This document shows positions 1 to 8,555 of a DNA stretch of 64,000 nt, piece after piece. The stretch lies in NCBI RefSeq assembly GCF_014207745.1, contig NZ_JACHJB010000003.1, positions 434,001 to 498,000 of the forward strand, given 5' to 3'. Made by a program: the position numbers and the translations under genes. The stretch's first letter is position 1; each line of letters starts with the position of its first letter. This stretch comes from Nonomuraea muscovyensis (lineage in GTDB: Bacteria; Actinomycetota; Actinomycetes; Streptosporangiales; Streptosporangiaceae). The notes under the pieces were generated by a model. That model did no database searches and had not been told where the DNA came from. It saw only the letters and a program-made list of their open reading frames with translations.

Positions 1-138
1 GGATTATCGCCGCCAGACCGTTATCGGCGAGGACGGGGACTGCGTACACCGAAGTGCGCGATACGGCCCCGCGGCCGTCCGTCCCCGTCACATACTGAAG
101 CGGGATGGACGCGGACAGTAGCTACTGAGGGGCGCGGC

Positions 139-1998
139 GTGGCCATGACGACATCGGGCATTGACGGCGACGGCGGTGGCGGGGACGCGGTGGACGTCAG
201 CGTGGTGGTCCCCGCCCGCGACTGCCGTCCCTACCTCGACCGCTGCCTGACCTCGGCGCTGGTCCAACGGGTGAAGAAGGAGATCGTCGTCGTCGACGAC
301 GGCTCGACCGACGGCAGCGCCGAGCTCCTCGACCTCTACGCGGCCTACCACCGGACCAGCGTCAAGGTGGTGCGCCTGGAGGGCTCGTCCGGAGGCGCCG
401 GCCGGCCGCGCAACATCGGCCTCGAACACGCCACCGGCCGCTACGTGTTCTTCTGCGACGCCGACGACTACCTCGGCCCGGAGGCGCTGGAGCGGATGGT
501 CGCCATGGCCGACCGCAACGGCTCCGACATCGTGCTCGGCAAGATCGTCGGTCACGGCCGGCGCGCTCCGGCCTCGATGTTCCACCACGACACCGACCGG
601 GCGCCGCTGGGCGAGAGCGCCGTCTACAACAGCCTGTGCTGCTTCAAGCTGTTCCGCCGGGAGATGCTCGAACGGCACCGCATCAGGTTCGCCGAGCGGG
701 TGCTGATCGGCGAGGACATCCACTTCACCGTCCACGCCTTCTGCCACGCCGAGGTGATCTCCGTGGTCGCCGACCACGACTGCTACCACCTCGTGGCCCG
801 GCCCGACGGCAGCAGCATCATGCAGCAGGCCGGCAGCCGCGACCCGCTCGGCTGGCTCACCATGATCAGGGGGCCGATCGCGCTCATGGCCGAGCACGTC
901 CCGCCCGGGCCGCTGCGCGACCACCTGCTCGTGCGGCACTTCAAGCTCGACGTGCTGGCCCAGCTCGGCGTGCCGTTCCTGGAGGCCGGCGAGGTGCGCC
1001 GCAAGGACATCGCGCAGGAGGTGGCCGCCCTGTGCGACGAGTGGCTCACCTCGGGCGTCCGCGCCCGGCTGAGCGGCATCGACCGGCAGCGGCTCGCCTG
1101 CCTGGACGACGTCGACCGGCTGGCGCGGCTGGCCGGCATCGAGGGCGCGGCCGTCCGGCGCCGGCTGACCGGGCTGCGCTGGGAGGCCGATCGGCTGGTG
1201 GTCACCGGCACGGCCGCTCTTGAGGGCATCCGCGCGGTCGACGGCATCAGCCTGGTGCTGCGCTCGCGCGCCGAGCCCGCGCGTGAGGTGGTGGTGCCGG
1301 CCGCCCACGGCCCGGCTCGCAGCGGCTGCGACGGCACGGAGTTCGCCGCTCGGGTGGACGCGGGCGCGCTCGGCTCGGGGGTGTGGGACCTGCGGGTCGC
1401 GATCGAGGTGGAGGGGGTGGTGCGGCATGCCCGGCTGGGCGCCGACCGCGACGACGAGGTCACCAGGCCGGCGCCGCGGCTGATCCGCGACGTGGTCGCC
1501 ATCCCCTACTTCACCAAGGACAACGGCAACCTCAGCATCGACGTCGGCGGGCACCTGCTCGCGGTGCCGGGGACCGTGCGCATCACGCGCACCCGGTGGG
1601 CGCTTGGGCAGCGGCTGGCCATCGACGGCGAGGTCCTGGTCGGCGGGGGCGTCCCGGCGGCGTCGGCCATTCGCCGGCTCGTCTGGCGCGAACGGCGCAC
1701 GGGAGACGAGCGCGCGGACCGGGTGGTGGCGCTGCCCGGCGGCGGTTTCGCGGCCAGGCCGCCGGTCGGCCGGTTCGCCCCGGGCACGTGGGACGCCTAC
1801 CTGGAGGTGGAGCTGGGCGGGCCGCCCGCGCGGTTCCGGGTGGAGACCGACGCCGCCGCCGTGGCCGGGCCGCGTCGGCCGTGGGGCGGGATCGTGCTGA
1901 GGAGTGTGCGGCCGTACGCGACGCCGGGGAAGGGGCGGCTGAGCACCGTGGTGCGGAAGCTGACGGCGAGAAGCCTGCTGCGGCGGATGCTGCGCTAG
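139..1998 (+). CDS. Family 2 glycosyltransferase with C-terminal beta-rich domain (TarS/TarQ-like layout)
   Basis: Predicted inverting GT-A sugar transferase for cell-wall teichoic acid or another surface glycopolymer. The N-terminal catalytic domain (about residues 18-240) shows the family 2 opening SVVVPARDC, the nucleotide-binding VVDDGSTDGS (about 51-60) and the metal-binding DADD (106-109). About 300 further residues follow and look like repeated beta-sandwich domains, as in poly(ribitol-phosphate) GlcNAc-transferases of the TarS type. There is no signal peptide or membrane span, so it is probably cytoplasmic and peripheral. The GTG start at 139 follows GAGGGG, and an in-frame ATG lies two codons on. 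Acceptor and donor cannot be read from the sequence. No other wall genes are nearby; the next gene belongs to a metal transporter operon. Confidence 0.85.
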   Translation: MAMTTSGIDGDGGGGDAVDVSVVVPARDCRPYLDRCLTSALVQRVKKEIVVVDDGSTDGSAELLDLYAAYHRTSVKVVRLEGSSGGAGRPRNIGLEHATGRYVFFCDADDYLGPEALERMVAMADRNGSDIVLGKIVGHGRRAPASMFHHDTDRAPLGESAVYNSLCCFKLFRREMLERHRIRFAERVLIGEDIHFTVHAFCHAEVISVVADHDCYHLVARPDGSSIMQQAGSRDPLGWLTMIRGPIALMAEHVPPGPLRDHLLVRHFKLDVLAQLGVPFLEAGEVRRKDIAQEVAALCDEWLTSGVRARLSGIDRQRLACLDDVDRLARLAGIEGAAVRRRLTGLRWEADRLVVTGTAALEGIRAVDGISLVLRSRAEPAREVVVPAAHGPARSGCDGTEFAARVDAGALGSGVWDLRVAIEVEGVVRHARLGADRDDEVTRPAPRLIRDVVAIPYFTKDNGNLSIDVGGHLLAVPGTVRITRTRWALGQRLAIDGEVLVGGGVPAASAIRRLVWRERRTGDERADRVVALPGGGFAARPPVGRFAPGTWDAYLEVELGGPPARFRVETDAAAVAGPRRPWGGIVLRSVRPYATPGKGRLSTVVRKLTARSLLRRMLR

Positions 1999-2037
1999 TT
2001 GCCAACTATTTGCAGGTGCAAGGCTATGTCCTAAAGT
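1999..2037 (+). promoter_or_regulatory. Candidate Nur-type (nickel) operator and promoter of the ECF metal transporter
   Basis: Bases 1999-2015 read TTGCCA-ACTAT-TTGCAG. This matches the published Nur box TTGCAA-N5-TTGCAA with one mismatch per half. An overlapping perfect inverted repeat, TTGCA-GG-TGCAA, lies at 2010-2021. TTGCAG (2010-2015), a 16-base spacer and TAAAGT (2032-2037) could form the promoter, so a bound repressor would cover the -35. The leader to the cbiM start is only about 30 bases, too short for a cobalamin riboswitch. The consensus is recalled knowledge; the assignment is inference. Confidence 0.45.
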
Positions 2038-2069
2038 GGGGCTGTTACCCCGCAGCTGGAGGATGTGTC

Positions 2070-3089
2070 GTGCACGTACCCGATGGTTTCTTCGACGCGG
2101 CCGTGTCCGTCTCCGCCGGGGCCGTCGCGGCCGCCGGCGTCGCGGTGTGCCTGCGCGGCGCCCGGCGCGAGCTCGACGACCGGACGGCCCCCATGGCGGG
2201 GCTGGTCGCCGCCTTCATCTTCGCCGTCCAGATGCTGAACTTCCCGATCGCCGCCGGCACCAGCGGCCACCTCATGGGCGGGGCGCTGGCCGCGATACTC
2301 GTCGGCCCCTACACCGGGGTGTTGTGCCTGGCCGTGGTGCTGATCGTGCAGAGCGTGTTCTTCGCCGACGGCGGGCTGACCGCCCTCGGCGTGAACATCA
2401 CGATCATGGGCATCGTCGGCGTGCTGGTCGGCTGGGGCGTCTTCCGGCTGGTCACGCGGGTCGCCCGGAGCAAGGGCGCCATCACGGCGGCCGCCTTCCT
2501 CGCGGCGCTGATCTCGGTGCCCGTCTCGGCGCTGGTCTTCACGCTGCTGTTCTGGATCGGCGGCACCGCGCCGATCGAGGTGGGCACGGTGGCCGCCGCG
2601 ATGGGCGGCGTGCACGTGCTCATCGGCGTCGGCGAGGGCGTGATCACCGCGCTGACCGTGGGCGCGGTGCTGGCCGTGCGGCCCGACCTCGTGCACGGCG
2701 CGCGCGGGCTCGCCTCGTCGCTGCTCCTGCGGGGCGCCGACGGCACCACGACGGTCGAGCCCCAGCGGCCGGTGGCGGCCGGGAGCCGCGGGCTCCGGCC
2801 GTTCCTGCTCGGCGGCCTCGGCGTGACGCTCGTGCTCGCCGGGCTGGTGTCGTTCTTCGCCTCCTCCAGCCCCGACGGGCTGGAGTCGGTCGCCGAGGAC
2901 AAGGGCTTCCTCGGTCAGGCGACCGACCACCTGTTCGGCGCCTGGGCGCTGGCCGACTACGGTGAGGTGGGCGGCATCCCGGTGGGCGTCGCCGGTGCCG
3001 TCGGCGTGGGCATCGTGCTGCTCCTGGCCGGGGGCGTCGCCTACGCGGCGCGTGGCCGCGCCCGGGACCGCGAGCGGGCCGGGGTCTGA
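2070..3089 (+). CDS. cbiM: ECF transporter S component CbiM/NikM with fused PDGLE domain (nickel/cobalt uptake)
   Basis: Substrate-capturing membrane subunit of an energy-coupling-factor importer for Ni2+ or Co2+. The protein begins VHVPDGF, the hallmark CbiM N-terminus in which His2 and the free amino end bind the metal, so the GTG at 2070 (after GGAGG) is the correct start. Several hydrophobic helices follow, with the family stretch AAGTSGHLMGG around residues 60-70. The C-terminal part (about 245-330) carries SSSPDGLESVAEDKGF and a last helix, i.e. the PDGLE domain that replaces a separate CbiN. CbiQ and CbiO genes follow immediately. No cobalamin gene is adjacent, and the Nur-like operator upstream favours nickel over cobalt. 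Confidence 0.9.
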   Translation: MHVPDGFFDAAVSVSAGAVAAAGVAVCLRGARRELDDRTAPMAGLVAAFIFAVQMLNFPIAAGTSGHLMGGALAAILVGPYTGVLCLAVVLIVQSVFFADGGLTALGVNITIMGIVGVLVGWGVFRLVTRVARSKGAITAAAFLAALISVPVSALVFTLLFWIGGTAPIEVGTVAAAMGGVHVLIGVGEGVITALTVGAVLAVRPDLVHGARGLASSLLLRGADGTTTVEPQRPVAAGSRGLRPFLLGGLGVTLVLAGLVSFFASSSPDGLESVAEDKGFLGQATDHLFGAWALADYGEVGGIPVGVAGAVGVGIVLLLAGGVAYAARGRARDRERAGV

Positions 3090-3113
3090 GCGAACGAAGG
3101 GCGGTGAACGGCG

Positions 3114-3884
3114 GTGGGTGCGGGGCATCACCATCGGCTCTACCTGCCGGGCGACTCCGTCGTGCACCGGTTGCCGCCGCAGTGCAAGCTGCTCGCCGTG
3201 CTGGCCTTCGCCGTCGTGGTGGTGGCCACGCCGCGCGAGAGCCTCTGGGCGTTCGCCCTGTACGGAGTGATGCTGGCGGCGGTCGCGTGGACCGCCCGCG
3301 TGCCCGCGTCGCACATCGTGCGGCGGATGGCGATCGAGGTGCCGTTCGTGCTGTTCGCCTTCCTCATCCCGATCATCGGGCTGGGGGAGCGGACCACGGT
3401 GCTCGGCCTGTCGCTGAGCGTGCCGGGTCTGTGGGCGGCGTGGAACATCCTGGCCAAGGCGACGCTCGGAGTGGTCGCTTCGATCCTGCTGGCGGCCACC
3501 ACCGAGCCGCGCGCCGTGCTGCTCGGGGCGCAGCGGCTGCGGTTGCCCGCCCTGCTGGTGCAGATCGCGATGTTCATGCTGCGCTACCTCGACGTGATCG
3601 TGGACGAGATGCGGCGGATGCGGGTGGCGCGGGAGTCGCGCGGGTTCGAGGCACGCAACCTGCGACACGTCCCGGTGATCGCGCGATCGGCGGGTGCCCT
3701 GTTCATCCGGTCGTACGAGCGGGGCGAGCGGGTGCACCTGGCGATGCTGAGCCGCGGCTACACCGGGCAGATGCCGATCACCGGCGACCTCTCGGCGTCC
3801 GCCCGGCAGTGGAGTGCCGCGCTCGCGCTGCCGCTCGTCGCCCTGGCGGTGTTGGGACTGTCGGTGTTGGGACTGTCACTGTGA
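3114..3884 (+). CDS. cbiQ: ECF transporter T component CbiQ/NikQ
   Basis: Transmembrane coupling subunit that links the metal-binding CbiM to the ATPase. The 256-residue length and the N-terminus GAGHHHRLYLPGDSVVHRLPP are typical of CbiQ. There are about five or six hydrophobic segments. The two short Arg-Gly coupling signatures that contact the ATPase are visible in the cytoplasmic loop, as ESRGFE (about 180) and LSRGYT (about 212). The GTG start at 3114 lies 25 bases after the cbiM stop. The stop codon overlaps the start of the ATPase gene (GTGA at 3881-3884), so translation is probably coupled. Confidence 0.9.
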   Translation: MGAGHHHRLYLPGDSVVHRLPPQCKLLAVLAFAVVVVATPRESLWAFALYGVMLAAVAWTARVPASHIVRRMAIEVPFVLFAFLIPIIGLGERTTVLGLSLSVPGLWAAWNILAKATLGVVASILLAATTEPRAVLLGAQRLRLPALLVQIAMFMLRYLDVIVDEMRRMRVARESRGFEARNLRHVPVIARSAGALFIRSYERGERVHLAMLSRGYTGQMPITGDLSASARQWSAALALPLVALAVLGLSVLGLSL

Positions 3885-4642
3885 ACTCTCTGGAAGTCAG
3901 CCGCCTGGCCTACGCCTACCCCGACGGCACACAGGCCCTGTTCGGCGTGGACCTCACGATCGGGCGGGGCGAGCGGGTGGCGCTGCTCGGCCCGAACGGC
4001 GCCGGCAAGACCACGCTCGTCATGCACCTCAACGGCATCCTCACCCCCGGCCACGGCACGGTCGCCGTGGCCGGCACCCCGGTGCGGCCCGACACGCTCA
4101 AGGAGATCCGGCGGCGCGTCGGCCTGGTGTTCCAGGATCCCGACGATCAGCTCTTCATGCCGACCGTCCGCGACGACGTCGCCTTCGGCCCGGCCAACAT
4201 GGGCCTGACGGGGCAGGCGCTCGACCGCGCCGTCACGGGCGCCCTCCGCCGGGTCGGCATGCTGGAGGCCATCGACCGGCCGCCGCACCACCTGTCGTTC
4301 GGCCAGCGCCGCCGGGTGGCCGTCGCGACCGTGCTCGCGATGGAGCCGGAGATCCTGGTGCTGGACGAGCCGTCGTCCAACCTCGACCCGGCCGCCCGCC
4401 GGGAGCTGGCCGAGATCCTGCGCTCGCTGGACGTGACCGTGCTCATGGTCACCCACGACCTGCCGTACGCGCTGGAGCTGTGCGAGCGTTCGCTCATCCT
4501 GTCCGGCGGCGTGATCGCCGCGGACGGGCCCACGCCGGAGCTGCTCGCCGACGCCGACCTGCTCGCCGCCCACCGGCTGGAGCTGCCGTACGGCTTCGCC
4601 ATCCCGCCCGCGGCTAGGCGGGCGGCCGCTGAACGCGGATGA
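3881..4642 (+). CDS. cbiO: ECF transporter ATPase CbiO/NikO
   Basis: ABC-type ATPase, 253 residues, powering the metal importer encoded with it. All motifs are intact and in order: Walker A GPNGAGKTT, Q-loop FQDPDDQLF, signature LSFGQRRRVAVA, Walker B ILVLDEPSSN and the switch histidine in MVTHDL. The GTG start at 3881 overlaps the cbiQ stop by four bases, which fixes it. A longer open frame upstream is only the other-frame reading of cbiQ. The 3' end overlaps the convergent potassium-channel gene by 29 bases. Only one ATPase is encoded, so it probably acts as a homodimer. Confidence 0.92.
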   Translation: MNSLEVSRLAYAYPDGTQALFGVDLTIGRGERVALLGPNGAGKTTLVMHLNGILTPGHGTVAVAGTPVRPDTLKEIRRRVGLVFQDPDDQLFMPTVRDDVAFGPANMGLTGQALDRAVTGALRRVGMLEAIDRPPHHLSFGQRRRVAVATVLAMEPEILVLDEPSSNLDPAARRELAEILRSLDVTVLMVTHDLPYALELCERSLILSGGVIAADGPTPELLADADLLAAHRLELPYGFAIPPAARRAAAERG

Positions 4643-5696
4643 CCACCATCCTGTCGCCCGCCCGCAGGGTGCCGGCGCGCGGATCCGCATAGGTGAGGAC
4701 CTCGCCATCGCGCACCACGGCCACCACGATCTCGCCGGAGGCCCGGGGGGTCGAGCCGACCTCGGCCGCGCTGACGTCGCGCTCGTACAGGTCGAGGCCC
4801 TTGCCGTACACCAGGAAGTCCTCGATCAGCGCGCTGACCGCGGGGCTCTGCGTGGCCACGCCCAGCATGCGGCCGGCCGCGTCGGACGAGGTGATCACCA
4901 CGTCGGCGCCGCTCTGTCGGACCAGAGGGTCGTTCTCGGCCTCGCGCACGGCCGCCACGATCGTCGCCGTCTTGTTGAGGCTGCGCGCGGTGAGCGTCAC
5001 CAGGGCGGTGGTGTCGTCACGCTGGGTGGCGATGACGACCTCCCGGGCGGTGGCCAGGTGGGCGCGCCTGAGCACCTCGCTGCGCGTGCCGTCGCCCACG
5101 ACCCCGGCGAAGCCGTCGTGGGCCGCCTCCTCGATCGCGGACCTGCTGGGGTCGACCACCACGATCGACTCCTTGGACCGCTCGCTCTCCAGCAGCGTGC
5201 GGATGGCGGCCCGGCCCTTGGTGCCGTAGCCCACGACCACGGTGTGGTCTCGCAACCTGTCCCTCCATCGCTGGATCCTGATGGCGTCGCGCGTGCGCCT
5301 GGTGAGCACCTCCAGCGTGGTGCCCACCAGCACCACGAGGAAGGCGATGCGCAGCGGGGTGACCGCCACGATGTTGACGATCCGCGCCTGCGTGGTCACC
5401 GGGGTGATGTCGCCGTAACCCGTCGTGGAAAGCGAGACCGTGACGTAGTAGAGGGCGTCCAGCGGGGACACCGGCCCGTCGACGTTGTCACGATAGCCTT
5501 CGAGATCCAGCAGGACCAGCGCGTACATCGCCAACAGGATGAGCAGCGCGATGACCATCCGGCGCAGGACCGCCACAAGCGGGCTCCGGGCCGGGGACGG
5601 CAGGCGTACCCCGAGTTCCGTCTCATCCTGCTCCATACGGATGATCGTAGTTTGTGCGGGCCCGGTATCCGGGGATGTCGAAGTACAGTGGCTCAT
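4614..5696 (-). CDS. Two-TM potassium channel with cytoplasmic RCK (TrkA-N/TrkA-C) domain
   Basis: Predicted inner-membrane K+ channel of the MthK/Kch kind. After a short cytoplasmic lead come TM1 (about residues 45-65), a pore helix, the selectivity filter TTGYGD (about 95-100) and TM2. An RCK domain follows with the Rossmann signature VVVGYGTKGRA (about 153-163), then a TrkA-C-like segment (about 280-358). It may gate K+ flow in response to a nucleotide or ion; the ligand is unknown. The start is uncertain: the longest frame begins at 5696, but MEQDETELG at 5636 is a more usual-looking N-terminus. Neither has a strong ribosome site. It diverges from the STAS gene, and the longer version nearly touches it. 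Confidence 0.85.
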   Translation of the reverse strand: MSHCTSTSPDTGPAQTTIIRMEQDETELGVRLPSPARSPLVAVLRRMVIALLILLAMYALVLLDLEGYRDNVDGPVSPLDALYYVTVSLSTTGYGDITPVTTQARIVNIVAVTPLRIAFLVVLVGTTLEVLTRRTRDAIRIQRWRDRLRDHTVVVGYGTKGRAAIRTLLESERSKESIVVVDPSRSAIEEAAHDGFAGVVGDGTRSEVLRRAHLATAREVVIATQRDDTTALVTLTARSLNKTATIVAAVREAENDPLVRQSGADVVITSSDAAGRMLGVATQSPAVSALIEDFLVYGKGLDLYERDVSAAEVGSTPRASGEIVVAVVRDGEVLTYADPRAGTLRAGDRMVVIRVQRPPA

Positions 5697-5710
5697 CGAG
5701 GAGGGGCCGA

Positions 5711-6049
5711 ATGAAGCTGCGGCTGGCGCGACACGCTCTCGGCGATGCCGTGGTGGTGGCCGTTGAGGGAGAGCTGGACCTGTTCACCGCGCCGTTCCTC
5801 CGCGACGAGGTACGTGATGCGATCAAGCAGGACAGCGCCCGGCTCGTGCTCGACCTTCAGCAACTGTCGTTCATGGACTCCAGTGGGCTGTCGGTGCTGA
5901 TCGAGGCGTGGCGGCTGGCCACGGGCGAGGGCGGCGGCGTCTCGCTGGCGGCCCCCCAGGCGCCCGTGGCGCGGATCCTGCGCACCACCGGGCTCGACCG
6001 GCGCATCAAGGTCTACTCCGACGTCGACAGCGCCGTGGGCGAGATTTGA
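5711..6049 (+). CDS. STAS-domain anti-anti-sigma factor (SpoIIAA/RsbV-like)
   Basis: A 112-residue single-domain anti-sigma factor antagonist. These proteins release a sigma factor by binding an HATPase-type anti-sigma kinase and are inactivated by phosphorylation. The phospho-acceptor region is clear as MDSSGLSVL (about residues 56-64), preceded by the usual strand LVLDLQQLSF. The ATG at 5711 sits 8 bases after GAGGAGGGG and begins MKLRLARHALG. Upstream in-frame codons lack a ribosome site. No cognate kinase is adjacent. The SpoIIE/HATPase protein at 17.1 kb is the only visible candidate partner, and that link is speculation. Confidence 0.88.
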   Translation: MKLRLARHALGDAVVVAVEGELDLFTAPFLRDEVRDAIKQDSARLVLDLQQLSFMDSSGLSVLIEAWRLATGEGGGVSLAAPQAPVARILRTTGLDRRIKVYSDVDSAVGEI

Positions 6050-6096
6050 GCCACCCTGCCTAGAACTTCATTCGGTCGGCGGGTTAGGGTCCCGCT

Positions 6097-6870
6097 ATGG
6101 ACGTGAACGGATCTGCAGCAATCATCTCCGGCGGCGCCAGCGGCCTCGGCGAGGCCACCGCCCGGGAGCTGGCGCGCCAGGGCGCGACGGTCGTCGTCGC
6201 CGACCTCAACGAGGAGCGCGGCAAGGCCGTCGCCGACGAGCTGGGCGGCGTCTTCGCGCGGACCGACGTGTCGGACCGGGAACAGGTACGAGCGGCCGTG
6301 GACGCCGCCGTCGCCACCGGCAAGCCGCTGCGCGTGGTGGTCAACAGCGCGGGCATCGGCTGGGCCGAGCGCACGGTCAACCGCAACGGCGACCCGCACA
6401 ACCCGGACAGCTACCGCAAGGTCATCGAGGTCAACCTCATCGGCACGTTCAACCTCATGAGCGTCGCCGCCGCCGCGATCGCCAGGACCGAGCCGCTGGA
6501 CGCCGACGGCCAGCGCGGCGTGGTGATCAACACCGCCTCGGTGGCGGCCCTGGAGGGCCAGACCGGCCAGCTCGCCTACTCGGCCTCCAAGGGCGGCATC
6601 GTCGGCATGACCGTCCCCGCCGCGCGCGACCTGGCGGCCGTCGGCGTCCGGGTGAACACCATCTGCCCCGGCATCATCGACACGCCGATCTACGGCTTCT
6701 CGGCCAACGCCGACGAGTTCAAGGCCAAGCTCGTCGCGCCGGTGGTCTTCCCCAAGCGCATGGGCCGCCCCGACGAGTTCGCCCGGCTCGTGCTCTCGCT
6801 CGTCCAGAACGACTACATGAACGCCGAGGTCATCCGCTTCGACGGCGGCATCCGCTTCCAGCCCAAGTGA
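6097..6870 (+). CDS. Short-chain dehydrogenase, 3-hydroxyacyl-CoA dehydrogenase type II-like
   Basis: NAD(P)-dependent SDR of 257 residues resembling type II 3-hydroxyacyl-CoA dehydrogenases (HSD17B10 group), which oxidise 3-hydroxyacyl-CoA in fatty-acid or isoleucine breakdown. The cofactor motif is SGGASGLGEA (about 10-19), with VNSAGIGWAE for the NAG region. The catalytic Ser/Tyr/Lys appear as NTASVAALEGQ and YSASKGG. The C-terminal DGGIRFQPK is usual for this subgroup. The crotonase gene follows after only 6 bases, so the two likely form a hydratase-dehydrogenase pair. Exact chain-length preference cannot be told. Confidence 0.85.
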   Translation: MDVNGSAAIISGGASGLGEATARELARQGATVVVADLNEERGKAVADELGGVFARTDVSDREQVRAAVDAAVATGKPLRVVVNSAGIGWAERTVNRNGDPHNPDSYRKVIEVNLIGTFNLMSVAAAAIARTEPLDADGQRGVVINTASVAALEGQTGQLAYSASKGGIVGMTVPAARDLAAVGVRVNTICPGIIDTPIYGFSANADEFKAKLVAPVVFPKRMGRPDEFARLVLSLVQNDYMNAEVIRFDGGIRFQPK

Positions 6871-6876
6871 GGTCAC

Positions 6877-7641
6877 GTGTCTGACGACGTGCTCGTCGAG
6901 GAGTCGGACGGCGTCGCCGTCCTGACCATCAACCGCCCCAAGGCGCGCAACGCGATCAACGGCGCGGTGGCGCGGGGCATCGCGGAGGCGCTCGACTCGC
7001 TGGAGTCCCGTCCCGACATCTCCGCCTACGTCCTGACCGGCGCGGGCGGCACGTTCAGCGCCGGCATGGACCTCAAGGGGTTCCTGACCGGTGACCTGCC
7101 CGTGGTCGAGGGCCGCGGCTTCGGCGGGGTGACCGAGGCGCCGCCCGCCAAGCCCCTGGTGGCGGCCGTCGAGGGGTACGCGCTGGCGGGCGGCTTCGAG
7201 CTGGCGCTGGCCTGCGACGTCATCGTGGCCTCGGCGGAGGCGAAGTTCGGCCTGCCGGAGCCGAAGCGCGGCCTGGTGGCGGGCGCGGGCGGCATCATGC
7301 GCCTGCCGCGCCGCATCCCCTACCACGTCGCCATGGAGATCGCCCTGACCGGCGACCACTACCCGGCCGCCCGCCTGTACGAGCTGGGCCTGGTCAACCG
7401 GCTCACCGAGCCGGGCGCGGCGCTGGAGGGAGCACTGGAGCTGGCCCGAAAGATCGCGGCCAACGCCCCGCTCGCGCTGGCCGCGACCAAGAAGGTGATC
7501 GTCGAGTCGCAGGACTGGCCGCTGGAGGAGATGTTCGAGCGGCAGGGCGCGATCATCAACCCGGTGTTCATGTCCAAGGACGCCATGGAGGGCGCCGCGG
7601 CCTTCGCCGAGAAGCGCGCCCCTCGCTGGACGGGCGAGTAA
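6877..7641 (+). CDS. Enoyl-CoA hydratase/isomerase (crotonase family)
   Basis: Crotonase-fold enzyme, 254 residues, expected to hydrate trans-2-enoyl-CoA in the cytoplasm. The oxyanion-hole segments are visible as GGTFSAGMDLKGF (about 52-64) and AGGFELALACD (about 103-113). The region LPEPKRGLVAGAGG carries the first usual catalytic glutamate position, while the second position is Gly/Ala-rich. Activity could therefore be hydratase or isomerase. The GTG start at 6877 lies 6 bases after the SDR stop. The transcription unit ends in a clear hairpin 18 bases past the stop. Confidence 0.85.
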   Translation: MSDDVLVEESDGVAVLTINRPKARNAINGAVARGIAEALDSLESRPDISAYVLTGAGGTFSAGMDLKGFLTGDLPVVEGRGFGGVTEAPPAKPLVAAVEGYALAGGFELALACDVIVASAEAKFGLPEPKRGLVAGAGGIMRLPRRIPYHVAMEIALTGDHYPAARLYELGLVNRLTEPGAALEGALELARKIAANAPLALAATKKVIVESQDWPLEEMFERQGAIINPVFMSKDAMEGAAAFAEKRAPRWTGE

Positions 7642-7658
7642 CCCGCGCCAGGCGGCAC

Positions 7659-7689
7659 CCGGCCCTTCCCCACGGGAGGGGCCGGTTTT
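7659..7689 (+). terminator. Rho-independent terminator after the SDR/crotonase pair
   Basis: A 12-base-pair stem (7659-7670 with 7674-7685, one G-T pair), a 3-base loop and a short TTTT run directly after it. Confidence 0.75.
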
Positions 7690-7752
7690 CCTTACGCGCG
7701 CATAATCGCTTCTGCGTACGGTAAAGAAGAGGAGCGTACAGCGGGAGGGCGT

Positions 7753-8391
7753 ATGAACGACAGCACGAGGTCCGCGTTCGAGTCCGCCAAGCGCGGCGCG
7801 GGCGTCCTCCTGACCAGTGCGCTCGGCGCGCTGTTCGTCATGGTGGTGCTGCTGGGCGTGATGTGGGGCGTCGAGATCGTCGACTACATGCTCAACGGCA
7901 CGCTCGACCGGCAGTTCGGCATCGTCGGATGGGAGCCCGACGGGCTGCTCGGCATCTTCTTCGCGCCGTTCCTGCACGTGGGCTTCGGGCACCTCATGGC
8001 CAACTCGCTGCCGCTGCTCGTGCTCGGGTTCCTGGCGGCGCTGCGCGGCATCGGCAAGTTCCTGGGCGCCACCGCGGTGATCGTCGTCCTCGGCGGGTTC
8101 GGCACCTGGTTCACCAGCCCCGACACGATCACCGTGGGGGCCAGCGGGCTGGTGTTCGGCTACTTCGGCTACGTGGTCGGCCGCGGGGTTTTCGACCGGC
8201 GCCTGCTCGACATCGCCATCGCCGTCGGCGTGGGGATCGCCTACTACTCGATCCTGTGGGGGCTGCTGCCCAACCAGCAGGGCATCTCCTGGCAGGGGCA
8301 CCTGTTCGGGCTGCTCGCCGGGGTGGTCGCGGCCTGGCTGCTGCGCCGCAAGCGTCCCGCCACGCCGTACGGGCCGTCTGATCCGGCCTGA
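7753..8391 (+). CDS. Rhomboid-family intramembrane serine protease
   Basis: Polytopic membrane protein of 212 residues with about six hydrophobic helices. Rhomboid motifs are present: HVGFGHLMAN (about 75-84; H-x-x-x-x-H-x-x-x-N type), the catalytic serine in GASGLVFG (about 134-141) and the catalytic histidine in QGHLFGLLAG (about 181-190). It would cleave transmembrane segments of unknown substrates. The ATG at 7753 follows GGGAGGGCGT. It stands alone between a terminator and an intergenic region. Confidence 0.87.
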   Translation: MNDSTRSAFESAKRGAGVLLTSALGALFVMVVLLGVMWGVEIVDYMLNGTLDRQFGIVGWEPDGLLGIFFAPFLHVGFGHLMANSLPLLVLGFLAALRGIGKFLGATAVIVVLGGFGTWFTSPDTITVGASGLVFGYFGYVVGRGVFDRRLLDIAIAVGVGIAYYSILWGLLPNQQGISWQGHLFGLLAGVVAAWLLRRKRPATPYGPSDPA

Positions 8392-8447
8392 TCCGGCGCT
8401 TCGGAATCGGCACACGGCGTTCACCGACAACCGGCGATCCTGTGGTT

Positions 8448-8467
8448 ACGATCAGTGACGATCACTG
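8448..8467 (+). promoter_or_regulatory. Operator-like repeats upstream of a secreted-protein gene
   Basis: Bases 8453-8467 form a perfect inverted repeat, CAGTGA-CGA-TCACTG. The heptamer ACGATCA also occurs directly repeated, 10 bases apart (8448 and 8458). The element lies about 90 bases before the start at 8556. The binding protein is unknown. Confidence 0.35.
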
Positions 8468-8555
8468 CCTCAGACGCCATGACAGGCGCCGGCCGCGTGC
8501 GGCCCGCGCCTCTCCGAGGTCATGACGGCCGAGGGTCGCGACCCAAGGAGAATGC

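Noticed and set aside
2038..2069. Cobalamin riboswitch before cbiM
   Set aside because: The leader between the likely promoter and the start is about 30 bases, far too short, and no B12-box-like sequence is visible.
1383..3089. One 568-aa frame running from inside the glycosyltransferase into CbiM
   Set aside because: Only the part from GTG 2070 (VHVPDGF) has CbiM features; the earlier part is the other-frame reading of the glycosyltransferase.
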